The notes under the pieces are model-generated. The model was not told the origin of the DNA and did not search any database. It was given only the letters and a program-made list of their open reading frames with translations. Shown here piece after piece: positions 48,574 to 56,554 of a stretch of DNA of 64,000 nt; position 1 is the first letter of the stretch; the number at the start of each line of letters is the position of its first letter. The translations under genes were made by a program, and so were the position numbers. The stretch comes from CAG-390 sp045636385 (GTDB lineage: Bacteria > Bacillota > Clostridia > Oscillospirales > CAG-272): contig JAZTXK010000052.1 of assembly GCA_045636385.1 (NCBI GenBank), positions 49,261-113,260 of the forward strand, read 5' to 3'.

Positions 48574-49985
48574 TAAACCATAGGATTTGCGCCCTCACAG
48601 AAGATAAGGTAGACCGAAAGCCAGAAAAGAACCAGCATAACCGTTACCGTGAGGGGCTTGTTATTTTTGAATCTTTCGTAGATCCTGCGCGGCAGGGGCG
48701 TAAGAAATACAATTCCGATCGCCGCAAATATTCCCGTGTCCTTGAGGATCACGCACCAATCTTTCGGATTGACGTAGTCGGGAGCTTCGCCGAAGACGGG
48801 AAAAAGTCTGCCTATATACGCGCCGAGATCGGCAAGTGTGGTGATATTCGTGTTGAAGATCACCCACGAGAAAAGTATTACAATAGGAAGATAGATATGC
48901 GAGAGCAGGGCGTTTTCGGTAACAGCCTTCAGCGCGCCTATTCTTTCAAGAAGGATAAACGCGAAAAGGAAGCCTGCCCAAAGCATAAAGTTTATACCGT
49001 TGCCGTCAAAGCAGAGCGCGTGCCATATTCCCGTGCAGAACCACACGACGAAAAGGTTGAATATGGTTCTTGCCTTTCCGCATCTGTTGCCGCCGAGCGG
49101 GAAATAAATATTTTCCTTGAACCATTCACCGAGGGTGATATGCCAGCGACGCCAGAATTCGCTGACCGAGCGCGACATATAGGGATGAAGGAAGTTATCG
49201 GGAGTTTCGTAGCCGAGCATCCTGCCGATACCGCGCGACATAAGCGAATAGCCGTAGAATTCAAAATAAAGATACAGCGGATACGCGATAAATCCGAGCC
49301 ACGCAAGCGGGGTCGAGATAGAATTGATGCCTATGCTGTTGATGCCGTAAAGGCCCGCTGTCCATACTCTGATTATTCGGTCGGCAAGAAGGATCTTAAG
49401 CGACAAGCCGATAATAAATTCATAAAGTCCGCCGTTGATGCTTGATAGATCGACGACGCCCTCATCACGGCTCTTTTTGAAGTCGGCGTAGGTCTGGATA
49501 GGTCCGCTGATCACCTGCGGGAAAAGCGTAAGATACGCGCCGATCGAAAGGAAGGAGGCTTCAGGCTTGATCTTGCCGTCGTAAACCTGACGGAGGTATG
49601 ACATGTTCTTGAACATATAGAAGCTGAATCCTATCGGCGCGGCGATGGCAAGCCCCTCGGGGAGCGATTTTGCGAAGGCGTCCGTGATAATCGAAACGAT
49701 CTTCGGCGAAAGGAGCGCCGCGGCATTTATTGCCGTACAAAGCCCAAATGCAAGCTTTCCCGCCCTTCCCTTCAATATACCGATAAAGAGTCCCGCCATA
49801 TAGTTAAATACCACGGCGGCGATCAGAATAGCGACCGAAAGATAATCCCCGCCCGAGGCGAGAAAATAAAAAAGCATACTTCCGCCAAAGAGCACGAGAT
49901 CGCGAAGCTTTTTACCGCACACAGCATAAAGCAGGACAAAGCAAGGCAAAAATACGAATATAAAACTCGGGCTGTAAAAAGTCAT
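48570..49985 (-). CDS. MBOAT-family membrane O-acyltransferase
   Basis: A 471-residue membrane protein with about eleven helices. It has the MBOAT/DltB/AlgI hallmarks: FWRRWHITLGEWFKENIYFP near residue 270 and the catalytic His in WFCTGIWHALCFDGNGINF. These proteins move an acyl group across the membrane onto an extracellular carrier or glycan. It is the first gene of the operon with the SGNH hydrolase, a common pairing for alginate, peptidoglycan or polysaccharide acetylation. Confidence 0.92.
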   Translation of the reverse strand: MTFYSPSFIFVFLPCFVLLYAVCGKKLRDLVLFGGSMLFYFLASGGDYLSVAILIAAVVFNYMAGLFIGILKGRAGKLAFGLCTAINAAALLSPKIVSIITDAFAKSLPEGLAIAAPIGFSFYMFKNMSYLRQVYDGKIKPEASFLSIGAYLTLFPQVISGPIQTYADFKKSRDEGVVDLSSINGGLYEFIIGLSLKILLADRIIRVWTAGLYGINSIGINSISTPLAWLGFIAYPLYLYFEFYGYSLMSRGIGRMLGYETPDNFLHPYMSRSVSEFWRRWHITLGEWFKENIYFPLGGNRCGKARTIFNLFVVWFCTGIWHALCFDGNGINFMLWAGFLFAFILLERIGALKAVTENALLSHIYLPIVILFSWVIFNTNITTLADLGAYIGRLFPVFGEAPDYVNPKDWCVILKDTGIFAAIGIVFLTPLPRRIYERFKNNKPLTVTVMLVLFWLSVYLIFCEGANPMVY

Positions 49986-50018
49986 GCGAACCTCCTTGAC
50001 AAAAATTTCTCAATTTAA

Positions 50019-50047
50019 ATTATACCATATAATTCGACAAAAAGCAA
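50019..50047 (-). promoter_or_regulatory. Promoter of the MBOAT-SGNH operon
   Basis: Minus-strand TTGCTT and TATAAT with a 17-bp spacer and TGG extended -10, about 30 bases before the ribosome binding site AAGGAGG. Confidence 0.65.
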
Positions 50048-50073
50048 CAAATAAAAAAAATAATTTACAACAA

Positions 50074-50099
50074 AAACGGAGCCGTTTTCGACTCCGTTT
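50074..50099 (-). terminator. Terminator after the metallophosphoesterase-rsmA operon
   Basis: An 8-bp stem AAACGGAG/CTCCGTTT with a 10-base loop, followed on the minus strand by TTGTTGTAAAT after the paired T's. Confidence 0.7.
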
Positions 50100-50106
50100 C
50101 GTAATA

Positions 50107-50835
50107 TCAATTTCTACCGTAATAGAGATAGGAAAGATATGCAACGTAAGATTTCTCCGCGCTGAAGAACGATGCGCTTTCACTCTCGAGCGAAAGTTGA
50201 ACGTCCGAGGCGGTGAGCTTGACTGAAAGTACGGGATCGCCGTAAAGTCCGCTCAAGCGATAAGTAATCATAGTTCTCTTCTGAACGTCGCCGCCAAAAA
50301 CGGGAGAATCCGCGATCATATATTCGCTGACCGCGCACTCGCCGTCAAGAAGAACTCCGTTGACGGTAACGACCGCATCCTTGGGCGCGTTTATGAAAAT
50401 CTCGTTTGAAGGGCTTGCGGTCAAAATGATTTTCGAGAGCTTCCAATCTCCCGCCTCATCCTTTGAAAGAGCGAATCTTGCGAACTCCGCGCCGTCAGCT
50501 GTCACGGAATAAGTAATAAGATCGGACGCTGCGCCGTATTCGGTAAACGCAAGCGCTTTTCCATAGGTCAGATCGTAATAATATTCACTCGCGGAACCGC
50601 GCACGTCGTATTTCGATTCAACGTCGTCGTAGGACGAGAACGCCTTCGGATCAGCGTTGAGGAAATACTCGGTGAAGATTTTCTCAGCTGTGTTCTCAGG
50701 GCGGGATCTCTCATAGCTTTCAAGTCTGTTCGCAACGGCGGAAAGATAAAACGCCCATACTATATAGGTCACGGCAAAAATACCGAGCCAGACGCAGGTA
50801 AATATAAATCTACCTCGTGCCTTATTCTTTTTCAT
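50107..50835 (-). CDS. Single-pass membrane protein of unknown function
   Basis: A 242-residue protein with one N-terminal helix (about 11-32) and a mostly beta extracellular domain containing a VTVNGVLLDGE repeat-like strand, similar in style to small PEGA/TcaA-type modules. The start at 50835 overlaps the previous stop by one base (TGATG), so translation is coupled to the small upstream membrane protein. Both follow rsmA. No family is recognised. Confidence 0.62.
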   Translation of the reverse strand: MKKNKARGRFIFTCVWLGIFAVTYIVWAFYLSAVANRLESYERSRPENTAEKIFTEYFLNADPKAFSSYDDVESKYDVRGSASEYYYDLTYGKALAFTEYGAASDLITYSVTADGAEFARFALSKDEAGDWKLSKIILTASPSNEIFINAPKDAVVTVNGVLLDGECAVSEYMIADSPVFGGDVQKRTMITYRLSGLYGDPVLSVKLTASDVQLSLESESASFFSAEKSYVAYLSYLYYGRN

Positions 50836-51158
50836 CAGCCGCCCACCTCCGAGTTATTGATGATTCTATCCACCTCTTCAGCGGGAAGAACGGTATAGGG
50901 AATCCATCTCGTCGCATCCGACGCAGCGGCGTCGGTGACGAGCTTGTTGCGGTAATCGTCGCTCGGCCCATTTGCGATCGTGTAAAGGAGCGACCACATA
51001 AGAGTTGCCGCGAGCAAAATGACCAGCAGAATCGATATCAGCACGCGGACCACTATAACGCCGGCGGACGTGCCGCTGTTTTCCGCGCTTCTTCTGTATT
51101 TTGACGAATCCGAATCAAACGGATCGTCTATTCTCTTTTTATATTCACTTACACTCAT
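50835..51158 (-). CDS. Small single-pass membrane protein of unknown function
   Basis: A 107-residue protein: polar Ser-rich N-terminus with MSVSEYKKRIDDPFDSDSSK, one membrane helix (about residues 33-57) and a short acidic extracellular tail. ATG at 51158 has AAAGGTGAT upstream; the open frame runs further up into rsmA and is not used. Co-transcribed with rsmA and the following membrane protein. Confidence 0.6.
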   Translation of the reverse strand: MSVSEYKKRIDDPFDSDSSKYRRSAENSGTSAGVIVVRVLISILLVILLAATLMWSLLYTIANGPSDDYRNKLVTDAAASDATRWIPYTVLPAEEVDRIINNSEVGG

Positions 51159-51171
51159 ATCAATATCACCT

Positions 51172-52041
51172 TTATTTCTTTTCGATAAGCTCACAAAGCT
51201 TGTCCGAAAGACGGCAGAAATCGGCAACCGAAAGGCGCTCGCCTCTGATATTAGCGTCAAAGCCGCACTCGATTATCGCATCGGTAATATCCGCCTTTGA
51301 TATTTCGCCGAAGCCTGCGGCAAGAGCGTTCGGGAGAGTCTTTCTTCTCTGCTCGAAAGCCGCGCGCATGGTACGGAAGAAGATCTTCTCATCCTTCGGC
51401 TTGCAGGGGCGGTCGCGGTAAAGATCAATACGAACGACAGCCGAATCGACCTTGGGAGGCGGCAGGAACTTGCCCGCGGGAACCTTGAGAAGTTTCTTGC
51501 AAGTGCCGAAATAATTGAGATAAGCCGTTACCGAGCCGTAATTAGGTGTACCGGGCAGAGCGCAAAGTCTGTCGGCAACCTCGGACTGGATCATAACCGT
51601 GATACTGTCGAAGGGCAGACGCGAATCGAGGAGCTCGAGAAGTATCGGTGTGGTGATATAATAAGGCAGATTTGCACAAACCGAAACTCCGCCCTGCTCA
51701 AAAGCATCGCCGAGGAGCTCGGGAATATCTGTCTTCATAACGTCGGCGTTGATAAGCTTGATATTCTTATGCTCGCCAAGTGTATATTTGAGAAGCGGGA
51801 TAAGTCCGCGGTCGATCTCGAGAGCAACGACGTTTTCATAAATAAGCGCGAGCTCGTGAGTGAGTGAGCCGCAACCCGCACCGATCTCGAGAACGGTCTT
51901 GGTGTTGGGACCGCCGCAGGATTCGGCGATTTCGGCAACGACCTCGCGGTCGGTAAGGAAGTTCTGTCCGAACTCCTTGCGGAAGGTCAGACCGAACATT
52001 GCCATAGTGTCTTTTATTGTTCTGATGTCACAAAGATTCAT
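51172..52041 (-). CDS. rsmA: 16S rRNA dimethyladenosine transferase
   Basis: A 289-residue methyltransferase that dimethylates two adjacent adenines in the 3' hairpin of 16S rRNA during late 30S assembly. Motifs: FRKEFGQNFLTDREVV at the N-terminus, SAM-binding VLEIGAGCGSLTHELA, acidic VALEIDRGL, and the catalytic NLPY in VCANLPYYITTPIL. The start lies two bases after the metallophosphoesterase stop. Confidence 0.95.
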   Translation of the reverse strand: MNLCDIRTIKDTMAMFGLTFRKEFGQNFLTDREVVAEIAESCGGPNTKTVLEIGAGCGSLTHELALIYENVVALEIDRGLIPLLKYTLGEHKNIKLINADVMKTDIPELLGDAFEQGGVSVCANLPYYITTPILLELLDSRLPFDSITVMIQSEVADRLCALPGTPNYGSVTAYLNYFGTCKKLLKVPAGKFLPPPKVDSAVVRIDLYRDRPCKPKDEKIFFRTMRAAFEQRRKTLPNALAAGFGEISKADITDAIIECGFDANIRGERLSVADFCRLSDKLCELIEKK

Positions 52042-52043
52042 TG

Positions 52044-52802
52044 TTATCCTCTGTTATTCGGTATATGTGATGTGTCAAGAATGAGCGCGGCGTTCGGATT
52101 GAAATCCTTACCCGTGCAAACGGCGGGGAGAGTGATGAATTCTCTGCCGATGTCGATGCTGTAAGCACCGGGGTGGTAGTGTCCGCAGATGATAAATTCA
52201 ACCTTATTCTTGCCCTCGTTGCAGATTATATCAAGCACCTCGTCCGCGTTATTGACGATATGGCGCTCTTCAACGCCGATATCAAGGCATTGGTGGCAAA
52301 GTATCCAGAATCGGCTGTCAGCGGGAGAATTCGCAAGAATCTCGCGGAGCGCGTCGATCTGATCAGCAGGAATATTGGTATCCTTCCAATTAATGCGCTC
52401 GCCGTCGGAGCCGTAGCGCGTACCGTCGGATTTGTAATTCGCGTCAAGGAAAATGAGGTTAACGTCACCCGCGCGGCAAACGAAGGGCGGACGGACAAAA
52501 TCCGTAATGCGATAAAAAACGTCGTCGCCGAAATTGCGGAAATCATGGTTGCCCTGCATAACGAGAACGGGGATCGAGCTGTCGCGGATGACCTTCGCCA
52601 CACGCGCAAGATGCTCCATATCGTCGGCGCGGCTGGCGCTGCCGTTTATAACGTCGCCAAGGCAGATGGCAAGGTCAACTCCCTTGTCCTCGAAATCCTT
52701 GAGCAGTTTTTGCAATTTACCGAGAGAACGCGACGGAAATCTGTTACCGTTCGTTATCTCCTCCCGACCGCAGTGAAGGTCGGAAAAAAATCCAATTATC
52801 AT
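52044..52802 (-). CDS. Metallophosphoesterase
   Basis: A 252-residue calcineurin-like phosphoesterase. Metal-binding blocks: FFSDLHCG (D, H), ICLGDVINGS (GDxxN), VMQGNHDFR (GNHD) and CGHYHPGA (GHxH). Substrate is unknown; relatives cleave cyclic nucleotides or nucleotide diphosphates. ATG at 52802 has AAGGGAGA upstream, and the frame's earlier ATG lies within the promoter's transcript start area. Confidence 0.87.
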   Translation of the reverse strand: MIIGFFSDLHCGREEITNGNRFPSRSLGKLQKLLKDFEDKGVDLAICLGDVINGSASRADDMEHLARVAKVIRDSSIPVLVMQGNHDFRNFGDDVFYRITDFVRPPFVCRAGDVNLIFLDANYKSDGTRYGSDGERINWKDTNIPADQIDALREILANSPADSRFWILCHQCLDIGVEERHIVNNADEVLDIICNEGKNKVEFIICGHYHPGAYSIDIGREFITLPAVCTGKDFNPNAALILDTSHIPNNRG

Positions 52803-52846
52803 TTTAACTCTCCCTTTTGAGGAATAGATGTAGTCATACATAATAT

Positions 52847-52875
52847 ATAATACTATATAATTGAGAAATAGTCAA
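52847..52875 (-). promoter_or_regulatory. Promoter of the metallophosphoesterase-rsmA operon
   Basis: Minus-strand TTGACT and TATTAT with a 17-bp spacer. Divergent from the tRNA promoter 55 bases away. Confidence 0.7.
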
Positions 52876-52929
52876 GAGGAAATGAGTAAAAAATATTGAT
52901 AAAAATCAAATAAAAAACTCAAAAAGGTC

Positions 52930-52958
52930 TTGAAAAAGCAATTCAAATGTGATATAAT
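52930..52958 (+). promoter_or_regulatory. Promoter of tRNA-Thr
   Basis: Plus-strand TTGAAA and TATAAT, 17-bp spacer, extended TGA -10, ending ten bases before the mature tRNA 5' end. Confidence 0.82.
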
Positions 52959-52967
52959 ATTAAAGTC

Positions 52968-53043
52968 GCTGGTGTAGCACAGCCGGTAGTGCAGCTGATT
53001 CGTAATCAGCAGGTCGCAGGTTCGAATCCCGTCACCAGCTCCA
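52968..53043 (+). tRNA. tRNA-Thr (anticodon CGU)
   Basis: A 76-base cloverleaf: acceptor GCTGGTG/CACCAGC, D-arm GCAC/GTGC, anticodon arm GCTGA-TTCGTAA-TCAGC (anticodon CGT, reading ACG), T-arm GCAGG-TTCGAAT-CCCGT with one A-C mismatch, and an encoded CCA. Discriminator base is T (U), as in many bacterial tRNA-Thr. Confidence 0.95.
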
Positions 53044-53088
53044 AAAGATAAAGGGTAGCCTTCGGCTACCCTTTATCTTTTGGAGCTG
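53036..53088. repeat. 25-bp perfect palindrome overlapping the tRNA 3' end
   Basis: Arms 53036-53060 and 53064-53088 are exact inverted repeats with a 3-base loop (TTC). The left arm includes the last eight tRNA bases (CAGCTCCA); the right arm repeats them in reverse (TGGAGCTG). The plain core (GGGTAGCC-TTC-GGCTACCC with flanking AAAAGAT/ATCTTTT) can serve as a terminator, but the extension into the tRNA is unusual. Confidence 0.85.
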
Positions 53089-53372
53089 ATAACTGTAAAG
53101 ATGAAGAACCTCTTGCTGTTGCTCCGCAACAGCAATCTTCTGCGCGCTATCGCAGCATTCTATTCTTCCACCCAATTATGCGCGCAGATGTAGGTTCAGA
53201 ATCCCGTCACCGGCTCTACGAAAACCCTCCTTTGGTCTACCAAAACAAGAGAATTTTTCATACTTTCATACGAAAAAACCGAATGTTAAGAAAACGGGCG
53301 GAATTTCCATTGCAAATTGGTAGAAAAATTCACATTGAATTGCTATAATTAAGTGCGAACGGAGGTGATCAA
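53089..53372 (+). other. Structured non-coding stretch with a decayed tRNA 3' copy
   Basis: No open frame is convincing. A perfect 10-bp hairpin (TTGCTGTTGC-TCC-GCAACAGCAA) lies at 53113-53135; CTGCGCGC and GCGCGCAG pair across 53140-53187. At 53192-53217 a sequence begins AGGTTCAGAATCCCGTCACC, matching the T-arm and acceptor end of the tRNA-Thr upstream with one inserted base and one substitution in the first 21 positions. This is a partial duplication or the far end of a lost integrated element. Confidence 0.6.
53321..53349 (+). promoter_or_regulatory. Promoter of the XRE membrane regulator
   Basis: Plus-strand TATAAT with extended TGC, and a weak TAGAAA -35 at 17 bp, 24 bases before the ATG, which has GGAGGTGAT upstream. 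Confidence 0.6.
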
Positions 53373-54623
53373 ATGAGTTTGGGAAATCAAATTCACACAT
53401 TAAGAAAAAAGAATAATATATCACAAGAACAGCTCGCGGAGAAAGTTGGCGTTGCTCGTCAGACAATTTCAAAGTGGGAATTGGGTGAAACTGCACCGGA
53501 TATCAAGCAAGCACAACTGCTTGCCGAAAGCTTTAACGTCAGTTTGGATGAGTTGCTCGGCAATGATATAAAGAAACCCGCTGATATTACTCAACAATGC
53601 CAAAAGAATAAAAATATCGTTTGGAAAAAAAACGTTGCCGTAATTGGCGCGATAATCTGTCTGTGTTTGGTGATCGCAGGCGTATTCGGCATCGTTAAGC
53701 GTTTACATATTTTGTATCCGCAAGGTGTTAAAGCTTCTGTTATTATCACCGTAAAAGAGCCGATCCTAATCGGAGAAAGTGACGCAGAAACGATCGTATT
53801 TCGAGAGATCGGTAAACCTGCTATAATGTGCCGATTGCCCGAAGGCTTCTCATCCGTTACGGAAACGTCCGGGCTATATACTGACGAAAAAGGAAATTAT
53901 ATTAAATTCAATGCTGATTATGCGGATAATGTTATAAATCCTCTTTTGGGGACGGTTTATTATTCGTATTATGAAAGTCACGGATATCATTCATACATAG
54001 ATATGGCAAGACTGGCTATGTATTATGATCAGCCAAGGCTCGGAATTCTTTCTTCCAATGAGGAGTTGCATCTCGCGGGCGGATCGCAGATGATACGACA
54101 ACACTTGTGTGCCGGACAAAATGCAGACTATCACGAAATAAGCGGAGAATTAACTGCTGATGGAAATGAAATACTGATCTGCGGCTTTGCGCTGCACTTT
54201 GATGATCTCGCTTGGCTCGTAACCTTGATGGATCACGAGGATAATTATTACTTTATAACGATAAAGGATCCGAATGGCATCGGAAAATCTATTGATACGG
54301 TAGGAGAATTTTTAAGCACCATTTACGCAGGCAACGCAGATCAACGCTCCGGCATTTTGGACACCGTCGCAAGACAAGCCGCGCGTAATGCCTTTAAAGA
54401 ATACATTGCAATGTGCGTTGCAGACGGTAGAAATCATTATGGATATTACGTTTTTCAAGCTAACAATTCACGATTCATTGCTTTTTTTGCTGACGGTTCA
54501 GAGGCAGGCGTTTACTACAGCGCCGAAGATGCCCTTAAAGCAATGATAGACGATCCTGACCCCAATAAGCTGTCTTCCACAAGTGTTGACGATCTGTGGA
54601 TATATATAACAGATCCTCAATAA
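53373..54623 (+). CDS. XRE-family regulator with membrane helix and large extracytoplasmic domain
   Basis: A 416-residue one-component regulator. Residues 1-65 are an HTH_3 domain (LGNQIHTLRKKNNISQEQLA, VARQTISKWELGETAPD). A single helix (about 88-108) anchors it. Residues 110-416 form an extracellular region without known domain: FREIGKPAIMCRLPEGFS, HEISGELTADGNEI and FIAFFADGSEAGVYYSAED. The arrangement suggests it binds DNA while sensing an outside signal. No partner gene is on the same strand; the neighbouring exporter pair is convergent. Strong RBS. Confidence 0.8.
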   Translation: MSLGNQIHTLRKKNNISQEQLAEKVGVARQTISKWELGETAPDIKQAQLLAESFNVSLDELLGNDIKKPADITQQCQKNKNIVWKKNVAVIGAIICLCLVIAGVFGIVKRLHILYPQGVKASVIITVKEPILIGESDAETIVFREIGKPAIMCRLPEGFSSVTETSGLYTDEKGNYIKFNADYADNVINPLLGTVYYSYYESHGYHSYIDMARLAMYYDQPRLGILSSNEELHLAGGSQMIRQHLCAGQNADYHEISGELTADGNEILICGFALHFDDLAWLVTLMDHEDNYYFITIKDPNGIGKSIDTVGEFLSTIYAGNADQRSGILDTVARQAARNAFKEYIAMCVADGRNHYGYYVFQANNSRFIAFFADGSEAGVYYSAEDALKAMIDDPDPNKLSSTSVDDLWIYITDPQ

Positions 54624-54725
54624 AACGCATATTAAAATTTATATTTTCAGCTTACATTTTACTGCACCTTGAAATAAGGCAGAATCATAGTCCTTAACAT
54701 TCTAATACAAATCCCCTATATGATA

Positions 54726-54755
54726 ACAAGCAACCCCGTTCCCAAGGTTGCTTGT
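54726..54755 (+). terminator. Terminator of the XRE membrane regulator gene
   Basis: A 10-bp stem ACAAGCAACC/GGTTGCTTGT followed by TTTTATATTT on the plus strand, about 100 bases after the stop. It also abuts the end of the convergent ABC exporter gene. Confidence 0.78.
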
Positions 54756-54763
54756 TTTTATAT

Positions 54764-56554
54764 TTACGCATTAACGTGCTTAAACTGCGCCCCATAAAGT
54801 TCAGCATAAAAGCCGTTCTTTTCGATCAGCTCGTCGTGTCTTCCCTGCTCCACGATCTTGCCGTCACGCATAACGAGGATGCAATCGGCGTTCTTGATCG
54901 TATTGAGTCGGTGGGCGACGATGAAGGAGGTTCTGCCCTCCATCAGCTCGGCAAAAGCGCGGTTGATCTTGATCTCGGTGCGAAGGTCTATCGAGGAGGT
55001 TGCCTCGTCGAGAATCAGCATCGGAGGCAGACAAAGCATTACGCGGGCGATGCAGAGGAGCTGCTTCTGTCCCTGCGAAAGTCTTCCGCCGTCCTCGCCG
55101 AGGGGAGTGTCATATCCCTGCGGCAGACGCTTGATGAAGGAGTGCGCGTGAGCAGCCTTTGCCGCCGCGACGACCTCTTCGTCGGTCGCGTCGGGGCGTC
55201 CCATTGCGATATTCTCGCGGATAGTGCCCGAGGAAAGCCACGTGTCCTGAAGCACCATACCGAAAGAGGAGCGCAAACTGCGGCGGGTGACCTTTGAGAT
55301 ATCCTTGCCGTCAACCTCGATCGTACCGCCCGTCGGCTCATAGAATCTCATAAAGAGGTTGACGAGCGTAGTCTTTCCGCAACCGGTGGGACCGACAATG
55401 GCGATTCTCTGACCCGGCTTTGCCCAGAAATTCATATTTTCCATAAAAGGCTTGTCGGTGTAGCTGAACGCAAGTGAATGCGCCTCAAGTCTGCCCGAAA
55501 GGCTTTCTGCGGAGAGCTCTGCGGCGTCCTCTGCATCGGGAGCCATTTCCTCGGCATCAAGAAGCTCGAAGATGCGGAGCGCACTTGCAAGCGAGGATTG
55601 GAGCTCGGTTACAACGCCCGAAAGCTCGTTGAAGGGCTTGGCGTAGTTGGATGCGTACATAAGAAGGGTCGAAATGCCGCCGGGGGTGATGGTGCTTCCC
55701 GAAGTGATCGAAAGAAGCGCAGAAACGAGAGCGACACCGAAATAAACGAGGTTATTTACAAATCTCGTCGCGGGATTGGTGATCGAGGAATAGAAGACGG
55801 CATTGGTCGTCACCTTGCGGTAACGCTCGTTGATCTCGTCAAATGCCGCAAGGCTTGCCTTCTGATGCGAGAACGCCGTGATAACGTCTCTGCCGCCAAC
55901 GGCTTCGTCGATCAGCGCGGTCTGCTCGGCGGAGGTTGCACTTCTCTTCTTGAAGAGCGAGAAGGTACGCGATGCGATAAAGCCCGCAACGAACATCGAC
56001 ATAGGTGTAAGGATCGCAACGATCAGCGCGACCTTCCAGTCGATGATTATCATAAATACAAGCGTAACAACGATACCGAGCACGCTCGAATAAAGCTGGA
56101 TAAGTCCCGTCAAGAGACCTTCCGAAAGGCGGTCTGTGTCGGCGATGATTCGCGAGAGGATATCGCCCGAGGGATTGCTGTCGAAATAGGACACGGGAAG
56201 CTTCTGGAGCTTGCGCACCGCCTCGGCGCGGATATCGCGGACGATCATAGTGCCCGCGCGGGTCGCTATCAGGCGTACGAACCAATCAAGGATCGCGCCC
56301 GCAACCGTCAGCGCGAGAATAACGGGGAGGATCTTTGCGATACCGTCGAAATCTACCTTGCCCTCACCTATAATAAGGTCGATACCGTTACCGACAAGAA
56401 CGGGGATATAGTGCGACATAATTGTCGAGACTGCCGCAAAAATAAATGCAATTATAAAGAGGGGAATGAATCTCTTCGCAAATCCGAGCAGACGGCGAAT
56501 GACGTACTTCTGCTCCGACTTTGTAAGCTTGGAGGCTTTTTTATTCTTTGCCAT
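54764..56554 (-). CDS. ABC exporter subunit (type IV fold), catalytic-site partner B
   Basis: A 596-residue half-transporter: six helices (about 30-320) and an ATPase domain with Walker A GPTGCGKTTL, signature LSQGQKQLL (Gln in place of the second Gly), Walker B MLILDEATSSID with catalytic Glu, and switch His in VAHRLNTI. It overlaps the upstream partner by one base (TGATG-type). With the partner's mutated Walker B it gives a heterodimer with one degenerate ATP site, as in BmrCD/YheHI-type multidrug exporters. Here the Glu is intact but the signature is altered. Confidence 0.92.
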   Translation of the reverse strand: MAKNKKASKLTKSEQKYVIRRLLGFAKRFIPLFIIAFIFAAVSTIMSHYIPVLVGNGIDLIIGEGKVDFDGIAKILPVILALTVAGAILDWFVRLIATRAGTMIVRDIRAEAVRKLQKLPVSYFDSNPSGDILSRIIADTDRLSEGLLTGLIQLYSSVLGIVVTLVFMIIIDWKVALIVAILTPMSMFVAGFIASRTFSLFKKRSATSAEQTALIDEAVGGRDVITAFSHQKASLAAFDEINERYRKVTTNAVFYSSITNPATRFVNNLVYFGVALVSALLSITSGSTITPGGISTLLMYASNYAKPFNELSGVVTELQSSLASALRIFELLDAEEMAPDAEDAAELSAESLSGRLEAHSLAFSYTDKPFMENMNFWAKPGQRIAIVGPTGCGKTTLVNLFMRFYEPTGGTIEVDGKDISKVTRRSLRSSFGMVLQDTWLSSGTIRENIAMGRPDATDEEVVAAAKAAHAHSFIKRLPQGYDTPLGEDGGRLSQGQKQLLCIARVMLCLPPMLILDEATSSIDLRTEIKINRAFAELMEGRTSFIVAHRLNTIKNADCILVMRDGKIVEQGRHDELIEKNGFYAELYGAQFKHVNA

